From contig NZ_JACHWU010000003.1 of NCBI RefSeq assembly GCF_014191605.1, forward strand, positions 620,001 through 684,000: a stretch of 64,000 nucleotides of DNA. Reading direction: 5' to 3'. The DNA is from Prauserella isguenensis. GTDB lineage: Bacteria; Actinomycetota; Actinomycetes; Mycobacteriales; Pseudonocardiaceae. The translations under genes were made by a program, and so were the position numbers. Shown here in pieces: positions 56,992 through 64,000 of the stretch (its first letter is position 1; each line of letters begins with the position of its first letter). Below the pieces are notes generated by a model. That model was not told the origin of the DNA. It searched no databases and worked only from the letters and a program-made list of their open reading frames with translations.

Positions 56992-59900
56992 ATGCCGCCA
57001 GCGAACTCGACTTCGACGGACAATTCCGGCACACAGCCGGATTCCGGCGCGTCCGCCGGATCGCCGGGCCTTCGCGCGAACACGCAGAAGAAATGGCTCG
57101 CGACGATCCTGGGGCTCGTCGCCGCCCTATGCGCCGTGGCGTACCCGTTCCTGCCAGTGGTCCAGGACACCGCGCAGATCAGCTGGCCCGCGGGCGGCAA
57201 CACCGAACAGGTGAACGCGCCGCTCGCCGGGTACTGGGCCCAGGAACTGACCGCCGAGGTCCCCTGCGCCACGGCACGGTCGCTCGACGCCCGCACCTCG
57301 GGCGAGACGAATCTGCTGTCGACCGTTCCGCCGGAGCGACTCGAAGACGGCGCCGGCATGCAGCTGCGTGTGAACGACCACACGCTCATCGCGTTCAGCC
57401 GCGGCGAACAGGTCGCCCGCCAGCCGCTCCCCGCGGGTGACTGCACCATCTCGGTCTCCTCGACCGCCGAGCACACGAGCCTGTCGGTCAACGGCACGCC
57501 GGTGTATTCAGAGGACGGCGATGTGCGGCCGCGCGTCGTCGGCATCTACTCGACGATCGAAGCCGGACAGGACCCGACCGACGGGCTCGGAGTGTCGATC
57601 ACACCGGACACTCGCTACCAGTCCGAACCGACGGCGCTGAAACTCGCCGTGGGCGCGGTCGCGGTCGTCGCGTTGCTGGCGTGCCTGTTCGTGGTCAACC
57701 GGCTCGACCGCGGATTCGCCCGCCGTGCACCACGGTGGGCCCCGGTCGGCTGGTGGCGGTTGACGGGCCGCGACGCCGTCGTCATCGGCATGCTCACCAT
57801 ATGGGTGTTCATCGGCCCGGTGACGGCCGACGACGGCTACATCCTGTCGATGGCCCGCGTCGCCGAGGACGCCGGTTACCTCACGAACTATCACCGATGG
57901 TTCGGCGTCGCGGAGGCGCCGTTCGGCTGGTTCTACCACGTCTACGAGCTGATGGCGCACGTCAGCACGGTCGCACCGTGGATCAGAGTGCCTTCCTTCC
58001 TGCTCGGCGTGCTCAGCTGGCTACTCATCAGCCGCGAGGTGATGCCGCGCCTCGGCAAGGAGGTCCGGTCCAGCCGCGCCGCCGGGTGGGCCGCGGCGAT
58101 GGTCTTCCTCGTCTGGTGGATGACCTACAACACCGGCACCCGCCCCGAGCCGGTCGCCGCGCTCGGTTCGCTGCTCGCGATCTGCGCCGTCGAGCGTGCG
58201 CTCGTCACGCGGCGGCTGCTGCCCGTCTGCCTCGGCCTGCTCGCCGCGGCATTCACCCTGGCAGCGACGCCGACGGGGCTCATCGCGGTCGCCCCGTTCC
58301 TGGTGGCGGCGAAACCGTTGTTCCAGCTGCTCCGCCAGCGCGCCCGCGACAACGGGTGGCGTCCGGTGCTCACGCCGATCGCGGGCGCGGGCCTGCTGGT
58401 GCTGGTCGTCGTGTTCGCCGACCAGACATTCGCGACGGTGCTGGAGGGCACGCGACTGCGCACCGCGGTCGGACCGAACCTGTCGTGGTTCCAGGAGCTG
58501 AACCGCTACGATCTGCTGTTCACCGATTCCGCGGACGGTTCGGCGACCCGCCGGTTCCCCGTGCTGTTGCTGCTGCTGTGCACCGCGGCGTGTCTGGCGG
58601 TGCTGCTGCGGCGCAGCCGGATCAAGGGTGCCGCGCTCGGGCCGAGTCGCCGCCTGATCGGCACGACGGCGGTGTTCTTCCTGCTCATGGCGCTGACGCC
58701 GACCAAGTTCACGCACCACTTCGGCGCGTTCGCCGCCGTGGGTGCGGCGATGGCCGCCCTGACGGCGCTGGCGGTGAGCGCGTCGGTGCTGCGGTCACGG
58801 CGCAACCAGGCCCTGTTCGTCGCGGGCCTGCTGGGCGTCTCCGCGCTGGCACTGACCGGCCCGAACGCCTACTGGTTCATCTCACGCCTCGGCGTGCCGT
58901 GGTGGAACATGCCGCCCCAGATGTTCGGCATCAAGCTCGCCACGGTGCTGCTGGCGGGCGCGGGGCTGTTCGCCCTGTACGCGTTCGTGGAGAACATCCG
59001 CGCGGGACGGCCACAGGCGCCGCAACCGTCACAACGTCGGATGCTGTTCCGCGGCTCGCTCGCGTTCGTCGTGGTCAGCGGACTGTTCGTGGCCGCCGAG
59101 GTCGGTTCCATGGCCAAGGCGCTCCACGAACAGCGCGACACCTATTCGTTCGGCAAGGCCAACATCGAACACGCACTCGGCTCCAGCTGCGGCCTCGGCG
59201 ACTATGTGATGGTCGAACGCGACCCCGTGTCGAGCATGCTCACGCGGTTGCCACCGGGACAGCAGCGCACCGCCCCGCAGCAGGAGGAGCAGCCGGAGCA
59301 GAACCGGCCCGGCAACGAGCTGCCCGAACCGGAGCAGGCGACCGGCCCCGTGCAGGCGGGCTTCCACATGCAACCGATCAGCGACGGCGACGCACTGGCC
59401 GAACCGCCACACGGGTTCACGCCCGAGACGGTGCCCATGTGGAGCAGCTACAACGAGCAGGCCAACCCGACCGGCCAACTGCGCACCGCGTGGTTCGGGC
59501 TCGGCGACCGCGCCGAGGGCGACCAGGTGGCGCTGTCGGCGTACGCGCCGAGCGGCAAGGCGACGCAGATCGAGTTGGAGTTCGGCCGGTCCACACCGCA
59601 GGGCTTCGAGGTCGTCGGCACCGAGGCGGTACTCGGCTCCGGCGACGGCGAGGGCAAGTGGAAGGACCTGCGGCTGAAGCTCGACAAGGCGCCGGACACG
59701 GCCACGGCTGTGCGCGTCGCGGCCAACGACGACGACCTCACCGAGGACGGCTGGGTCGCCGTGACCGGCCCCCGCGTGCCCGAGTTCACCACGCTGACCG
59801 AACGCATCGGCGACGAACCGGTGTACATCGACTGGCCCGCCTCGTTCGTCTACCCGTGCCTGAACCCGATGAAGATCCGCAACGGCATCTACGAGATGCC

Positions 59901-60180
59901 CGAGTACCGGATCGTCGCCGAGCCCCTGGCCCACGAGTCGAACATCGCCAGCAGCCAGGGCGGCGGACCGATCGGCAATCTCGACGAGGTCGCCGACGAC
60001 CCCGAGGTGCCGAGCTACGTGAAGGGCAAGCCCAGCCAGGCGTGGGGCTCGCTGTACGAGGTCAGGCCGTACATCCAGGGCACGGAACCGGCCGTGGAGA
60101 CAGGCGAGCGGACCATGTGGGGCTGGGAGTCCCCCGGTCTCGGACCGCAACAGCCGGACGGCAACTCCAAGAGCCGCTGA
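56992..60180 (+). CDS. Cell-wall arabinosyltransferase (EmbA/B/C family)
   Basis: This 1062-residue GT-C membrane enzyme polymerises arabinose from decaprenyl-phosphoarabinose into arabinan. After the first membrane span come an extracellular N-terminal domain and about 12 more spans. The catalytic GT-C motif ADDGYILSMARVAEDAGYL is after the second span (about residue 281). A large extracellular C-terminal carbohydrate-binding domain follows span 13, with a Gln/Glu/Pro-rich insert at about 750-780. Only one copy is in the window, unlike the mycobacterial embCAB triad. Its presence implies an arabinogalactan-type wall. Confidence 0.95.
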   Translation: MPPANSTSTDNSGTQPDSGASAGSPGLRANTQKKWLATILGLVAALCAVAYPFLPVVQDTAQISWPAGGNTEQVNAPLAGYWAQELTAEVPCATARSLDARTSGETNLLSTVPPERLEDGAGMQLRVNDHTLIAFSRGEQVARQPLPAGDCTISVSSTAEHTSLSVNGTPVYSEDGDVRPRVVGIYSTIEAGQDPTDGLGVSITPDTRYQSEPTALKLAVGAVAVVALLACLFVVNRLDRGFARRAPRWAPVGWWRLTGRDAVVIGMLTIWVFIGPVTADDGYILSMARVAEDAGYLTNYHRWFGVAEAPFGWFYHVYELMAHVSTVAPWIRVPSFLLGVLSWLLISREVMPRLGKEVRSSRAAGWAAAMVFLVWWMTYNTGTRPEPVAALGSLLAICAVERALVTRRLLPVCLGLLAAAFTLAATPTGLIAVAPFLVAAKPLFQLLRQRARDNGWRPVLTPIAGAGLLVLVVVFADQTFATVLEGTRLRTAVGPNLSWFQELNRYDLLFTDSADGSATRRFPVLLLLLCTAACLAVLLRRSRIKGAALGPSRRLIGTTAVFFLLMALTPTKFTHHFGAFAAVGAAMAALTALAVSASVLRSRRNQALFVAGLLGVSALALTGPNAYWFISRLGVPWWNMPPQMFGIKLATVLLAGAGLFALYAFVENIRAGRPQAPQPSQRRMLFRGSLAFVVVSGLFVAAEVGSMAKALHEQRDTYSFGKANIEHALGSSCGLGDYVMVERDPVSSMLTRLPPGQQRTAPQQEEQPEQNRPGNELPEPEQATGPVQAGFHMQPISDGDALAEPPHGFTPETVPMWSSYNEQANPTGQLRTAWFGLGDRAEGDQVALSAYAPSGKATQIELEFGRSTPQGFEVVGTEAVLGSGDGEGKWKDLRLKLDKAPDTATAVRVAANDDDLTEDGWVAVTGPRVPEFTTLTERIGDEPVYIDWPASFVYPCLNPMKIRNGIYEMPEYRIVAEPLAHESNIASSQGGGPIGNLDEVADDPEVPSYVKGKPSQAWGSLYEVRPYIQGTEPAVETGERTMWGWESPGLGPQQPDGNSKSR

Positions 60181-60225
60181 CCCGGCCGTGACGGACGGAG
60201 CCGGTACCCGTGCCGGCCCCGGCCG

Positions 60226-60783
60226 TCAGTCGTGCCAGGTCAGCAGTTCGGACACCGAGCGTCTGCCCGTCGGCACCGCGGACGTACCCGGCGCAGCACC
60301 TGCCGCCGGTGCCGGGTCGCCGCCCTGTGCGCGGCCCACGGACAGGGCGTGTTCGGCGTGCCACGGCCCGTCGAGGCCCAGCAGCAGATCCGCGGCGCGA
60401 ACATTGTCTTGGGGGTAGAACGTGGCGAGGCACGAGTCGTACCCCAGCGCCGACGCGGCGAGGACGAGCGACTGGGCGACCCTGCCCAGATCGAAGGGCG
60501 TGTCACGGAACCCGTCGGCGCGTGTCAGCAGCACCAGCACCAGCGGTGCACCCGTGAGGTGCCCGGCGTAGGCACCACAGCCTGCAAGGCCGCTGCGCAC
60601 GGTGGCGTCGGTGACCGCGACGAACCGCCACGGTTGCCGGTTCCGTGCCGAGCCGGTGCGGCGCGCGAGGTCGATCATGCGCTCGACGTCCTCGCGCGGC
60701 ACCGGGTCGGCCGTGAAACGGCGCCGCGACGGCCTGCCGACGAGTTCGCGCAGGCCGTCCACGGGGTCTCCGCCACCGGACAT
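60226..60783 (-). CDS. Nitroreductase-family flavoprotein
   Basis: This 185-residue FMN-binding protein has the nitroreductase core: RPSRRRFTADPVPREDVERMIDLA, then NRQPWRFVAVTD, FDLGRVAQSLVLAASALGYDSC and a short C-terminus. Its start is 16 bp after the cobIJ stop, as the last gene of cobG-cobH-cobIJ. It could be an analogue of BluB (dimethylbenzimidazole synthesis), also of this superfamily, but BluB-specific features are not obvious. Function is open. Confidence 0.8.
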   Translation of the reverse strand: MSGGGDPVDGLRELVGRPSRRRFTADPVPREDVERMIDLARRTGSARNRQPWRFVAVTDATVRSGLAGCGAYAGHLTGAPLVLVLLTRADGFRDTPFDLGRVAQSLVLAASALGYDSCLATFYPQDNVRAADLLLGLDGPWHAEHALSVGRAQGGDPAPAAGAAPGTSAVPTGRRSVSELLTWHD

Positions 60784-60799
60784 CGGTCGCTCCCGGGCG

Positions 60800-62323
60800 T
60801 CAGTCGTAGCTGCGCGGCGTCCAGACGATCGAGGTTCCGTCCGACTGGGTGCGCACCCGCGTCCGCGACGACCCGACGATGAGCACGCACCGCATGTCGA
60901 CCTCCGCCGGGTCGAAGCCGCCCAGCGTCTCCACCCTGACGGACTCCTCGGCACCCCCGATGTCGCGGGCGATCACGACCGGCGTCTCCGGGTTGCGGTG
61001 CCGCAGCAGCACCTCGCGCGCCGTCACGAGCTGCGTCGTACGGCTGCGCGAAGCGGGGTTGTACAACGCCACGACGAGATCCGCCTGCCCCGCGGCATCG
61101 AGCCTGCGCTCGATGATGTCCCACGGTTTGAGGCGGTCCGACAGCGACACCATCGCGAAGTCGTGCCCGAGCGGGGCGCCCACCCGGGAGGCGGCGGCGT
61201 GCGCCGCGGTCACGCCGGGCACGACCCGCACCGAGACGTCGGCGAACTCGTCGGCCTCGGCCTGTTCCAGAACGGCCGAGGCCATGGCGAACACGCCGGG
61301 GTCTCCCGACGACACGACGGCCACCCGCGCACCGCCTGAGGCCAGCTGCAGGGCCTCCCGGGCCCGATCGGCCTCCACGCGGTTGCCCGACGCGTGACGC
61401 TGCTGCCCCGCCCGCTGCGGCACCTTCGCCACGTAAGGTCCGTAACCCACGAGGTGTTCGGCCTCCCGGAGGGCCTCGTCGGCCTCGGGGGTCAGCCACT
61501 CCGGACCCGCCGGGCCGAGCCCCACGACCACGACGGCACCCCCGGCCTGGTCGTTCTTCGGTGCGGGCGCCTCGTCGGCGCCGGCCTTGCGCGAGGCGTA
61601 GGCGGGGCTCGGCACCACGGCGAGCGAGAAGTACGGCACCGTCTCGGGGTCGACGTCGGTCAACGGTTCGACCCGCTGGACCTGCCAACTCGCGCGTTCG
61701 ACGTAGTACGCCTCGTCGAGCCGGCCCGCCTCGCTCAGTGCCTCGTGCACGGCGCCGAACGTGCGCCCGAGCTTCAGCACAGCGGCGGCCTCGGTGTCGG
61801 CCAGCCTGCGGGCGAGCTCCGGTGCGGGCAGCGTGCCGGGCAGCAGGGTGAGCACCTCGTCGCGCTGCACCAACGGTCGGCCGAGCTCGGCCGAGGCGCC
61901 GCTCACGGACGTCACACCGGGTACGACGTGGGCCTCGTAGCGGTCGGCGAGGCGCTCGTGCATGTACATGTACGAGCCGTAGAAGAACGGGTCCCCCTCG
62001 CACAGCAGGACGACGTCGCGGCCCTCGTCGAGGTGTTCGGCCAGCCGCTTCGCCGCGAGCTCGTAGAACTCGGCGATCGCTCCCTCGTAGCCGCCGGGGT
62101 GGTTCGTCGTCTCCGTCGTGACCGGGTACATGAGCCGCTCTTCGAGCTGCCCGTCACGCAGGTAGGGTTCCGCGACCGACCGTGCGATGCTCCGCCCGTG
62201 GCGCGCGCAGTGGTACGCGATGACGTCCGCCTCGGAGATCAGCCGCGCGGCCTTGACCGTCACCAGTTCCGGGTCTCCGGGCCCGAGCCCCACCCCGTAC
62301 AGCACGCCGGTTCCGGAGCTCAC
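60800..62323 (-). CDS. cobIJ: CobI-CobJ fusion (precorrin-2 C20- and precorrin-3B C17-methyltransferase)
   Basis: This 507-residue fusion is near the length of mycobacterial CobIJ. The CobI half starts LYGVGLGPGDPELVTVKAARL and contains LCEGDPFFYGSYMYMHERL and PGVTSVSGASAELG. After a linker (about 240-260) the CobJ half has VVVVGLGPAGPEWLTPEA, LVGYGPYVAKVP, VVSSGDPGVFAMASAV and LYNPASRSR. The GTG follows AGGAG and overlaps the cobH stop as GTGA. Confidence 0.97.
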   Translation of the reverse strand: MSSGTGVLYGVGLGPGDPELVTVKAARLISEADVIAYHCARHGRSIARSVAEPYLRDGQLEERLMYPVTTETTNHPGGYEGAIAEFYELAAKRLAEHLDEGRDVVLLCEGDPFFYGSYMYMHERLADRYEAHVVPGVTSVSGASAELGRPLVQRDEVLTLLPGTLPAPELARRLADTEAAAVLKLGRTFGAVHEALSEAGRLDEAYYVERASWQVQRVEPLTDVDPETVPYFSLAVVPSPAYASRKAGADEAPAPKNDQAGGAVVVVGLGPAGPEWLTPEADEALREAEHLVGYGPYVAKVPQRAGQQRHASGNRVEADRAREALQLASGGARVAVVSSGDPGVFAMASAVLEQAEADEFADVSVRVVPGVTAAHAAASRVGAPLGHDFAMVSLSDRLKPWDIIERRLDAAGQADLVVALYNPASRSRTTQLVTAREVLLRHRNPETPVVIARDIGGAEESVRVETLGGFDPAEVDMRCVLIVGSSRTRVRTQSDGTSIVWTPRSYD

Positions 62324-62949
62324 AGGATCTCCTCCTTCGTGGCCAGCGCGTTGACGGCGGCGACGGCCATCGCGCTGCCTCCGCGGCGCCCGCGCACGGC
62401 CAGGTACGGCGCCGGGCCGCGCGTGATGAGCAGGTCCTTCGACTCGACGGCACCGACGAACCCGACGGGGACGCCGATGATCGCCGCGGGCTTGCCGACG
62501 CCCTCGTTGATCAGCTCCAGCAGCCGGAACAGCGCCGTGGGGGCGTTGCCGATCGCGACGACCGAGCCCGGCAGCCGGTCCCGCCACAGTTCGAGCGCAG
62601 CCGCCGAGCGCGTGTTGTTCAGCTGCTCGGCCAGCCGCGGGACCCGGTCGTCGGACAACGTGCAGATGACCTCGTTGTCTGCGGGCAACCGCTTACGGGT
62701 GATACCGCTGGCGATCATGTTCGCGTCGCACAGGATCGGCGCGCCCGCCTCGAGCGCCCTGCGGCCCGCCTCCACGAAGTCCAGGCTGTAGGCGAGGTCG
62801 TCGACGAGATCCGTCATGCCACACGTGTGGATCATCCGTACCGCCACACCTGCGACGTCGTCCGGCAACACGGCGAGATCGGCCTCCTCCCGGATCGTCG
62901 CGAACGAGTGGCGGTAGATCTCCGCTCCGTCGCGGATGTAGTCGATCAC
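62320..62949 (-). CDS. cobH: Precorrin-8X methylmutase
   Basis: This 209-residue enzyme moves a methyl from C11 to C12. It has DYIRDGAEIYRHSFATIR, the catalytic His in RMIHTCGM, ILCDANMIASGITRKRLP, AIGNAPTALFRLLE and GVPVGFVGAVESK. The GTG at 62949 gives the standard N-terminus, 55 bp after the cobG stop. Confidence 0.96.
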   Translation of the reverse strand: MIDYIRDGAEIYRHSFATIREEADLAVLPDDVAGVAVRMIHTCGMTDLVDDLAYSLDFVEAGRRALEAGAPILCDANMIASGITRKRLPADNEVICTLSDDRVPRLAEQLNNTRSAAALELWRDRLPGSVVAIGNAPTALFRLLELINEGVGKPAAIIGVPVGFVGAVESKDLLITRGPAPYLAVRGRRGGSAMAVAAVNALATKEEIL

Positions 62950-63004
62950 TGCTGTCCTTCCCGTGTCGTGCGGTCGAGTGGTCGCGCGCCTGCCGACGAG
63001 GTCG

Positions 63005-64000
63005 TCATCGGCGCTGCGCGGACAGGGCCTCGGCGACCCGGTCGAGCCCGACGAACGTACCCCCGACGTGATAGCCGCCCTCCGCGGCGACCACGTCGAT
63101 GTGAGATCCGCCCGGTCTGCCGCACCGCCGTGAACACCCAGCGAAGTGGGCGCCGACCCCCGCGGGCGCGAGTGCAGCCGCGTCGGCACGCACGTCGGCG
63201 TGGGATTTCGCGCACCGCGGGGCGCCGATACAGGCGCTCACCCCGAGTAACGGGTCAGCGGGATCGACGACCAGGTCCGGCAGCTCGGCGAGCTCGTCGG
63301 CCGACGTGTCGTGGACGACGACGGTGCGCCACGGGGTGACCGTGACCGCTCTGTCGGCAGCGTGCCCTGCGAGGGCACGCCCGCCCAGCTCGTACAGGGT
63401 GGCCGCGGACAGTTCCCCGAACCGCGGTGCGGCGACGACCGCCCGGGCGCCCGGGACGGGCCCGACCGGTGCCGGTGGTGCGAACCGCTGTGGCACGGGC
63501 TCGACGTCGGCGCTCGCATGCGGGCGCAGGGCCTCGACCACCGGTGCCGGGTCGATCTCTCGGAGTCGCCACGCCGATGCGCGTACCTCGTCGAACGCGC
63601 GCGCACCCGCGACCATCGCCTCGGCCGCACCGGATGCGGGCACCCGCAGTCCGGTGTCGGTACCGGCCACGAGCACGGCACCGGTGTCGGCGGTGGTCGC
63701 GCGCCAGCACAGGTCGGCGTCGGCCGCGACGTCGCCGCTGCCGTCGTCCAGGGCGAACAGGAACCTGCCGGGCAGTCCGGTCAGCCCGGGTGTGGCGCAC
63801 ACCACCTCGTCGAGTTCACTCACGAGCGGTCGGATGTCGGCGACCCTCGCGGACGTGCCCGGTTCGACGACCGCGGTCGCGCCCTCCTCGTCGGCCTCCT
63901 CGCGCGGCGGGACACCAGACAGCGGCGAGCCCAGGATGTTGCGGATGCGCTCGTGCCCTGGCGACGGCAACAGACCCGCGTCGGCCAACCGTCCGACGAG
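63005..64000 (-). CDS. cobG: Precorrin-3B synthase CobG (5' end beyond window)
   Basis: This is the C-terminal part of the aerobic, oxygen-dependent ring-contraction enzyme; the N-terminus lies past position 64000. The visible block LLPSPGHERIRNILGSPLSG is family-specific. The 4Fe-4S/siroheme cysteines are in CIGAPRC and HFAGCSRRCGRPGGSH near the C-terminus. An ATG at 63988 is internal to the gene, not its start. It is the first visible gene of cobG-cobH-cobIJ-nitroreductase. Confidence 0.93.
   Translation of the reverse strand, partial: LVGRLADAGLLPSPGHERIRNILGSPLSGVPPREEADEEGATAVVEPGTSARVADIRPLVSELDEVVCATPGLTGLPGRFLFALDDGSGDVAADADLCWRATTADTGAVLVAGTDTGLRVPASGAAEAMVAGARAFDEVRASAWRLREIDPAPVVEALRPHASADVEPVPQRFAPPAPVGPVPGARAVVAAPRFGELSAATLYELGGRALAGHAADRAVTVTPWRTVVVHDTSADELAELPDLVVDPADPLLGVSACIGAPRCAKSHADVRADAAALAPAGVGAHFAGCSRRCGRPGGSHIDVVAAEGGYHVGGTFVGLDRVAEALSAQRR

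Overview
The window is high-GC actinobacterial DNA, most like a mycolate-related Pseudonocardiaceae such as Saccharomonospora, Amycolatopsis or Prauserella. I infer this from GTG-rich starts, a single Emb-type arabinosyltransferase, mycobacterium-like cobalamin gene order (chelatase-cobO-cobB; cobG-cobH-cobIJ), and several promoters that place the start codon at or next to the predicted transcript start. The genus is inference. No tRNA, rRNA, insertion sequence or CRISPR array is seen.

Layout. 1-3.8 kb: nitrogen sensing and ammonium uptake, amtB-glnK-glnD (minus; glnD runs off the left edge), with a candidate GlnR site upstream. 3.8-5.4 kb: an rRNA methyltransferase and a FhuF-like Fe-S protein. 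5.4-13.3 kb: a full urate-to-ureidoglycolate island. It has alc-allB divergent from an XRE-cupin regulator, hyi, a small sensor-like HTH protein, then uraD-uraH-uox and an NCS2 permease, starting from a promoter with a perfect palindrome. 13.3-26 kb: general genes, including a truncated UdgX remnant, two alpha/beta hydrolases each divergent from a TetR regulator, a MetE-like protein, an acyl-CoA ligase, mnmA plus cysteine desulfurase, an MFS transporter and an odd APH-like protein. 26.2-31.4 kb: a hydroxyacid-oxoacid transhydrogenase, a fused D-2-hydroxyglutarate dehydrogenase and a hydratase. 31.9-37.9 kb: gltB-gltD (glutamate synthase), with an unusual repeat-built junction and a strong terminator. 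38.2-40.0 kb: a Tat-exported phosphoesterase.

40-64 kb is dominated by cobalamin synthesis. A B12 riboswitch precedes cbtB-cbtA (cobalt uptake). cobD is divergent from cobU-cobT-cobS. A second B12 riboswitch precedes a fused chelatase subunit followed by cobO-cobB-cobC, and cobL-cobM diverge from it. cbiD and cobK are divergent. On the minus strand cobG-cobH-cobIJ-nitroreductase runs in from the right edge. Both CobG (aerobic route) and CbiD (anaerobic-type C1 methylase) are present, so CbiD probably replaces the unseen CobF. Inserted in this region are a DedA protein, an Erm methyltransferase with a 17-codon leader peptide and a WhiB7-like promoter, and the arabinosyltransferase.

The most unusual signals are: (1) a family of GTGTTGC-headed repeats at a strict 21-bp period, in four sharp arrays plus one decayed one, one of them in frame inside the chelatase gene; (2) the erm leader and attenuator; (3) a direct/inverted/direct 12-bp repeat that could switch gltD translation; (4) the CobG/CbiD hybrid pathway.
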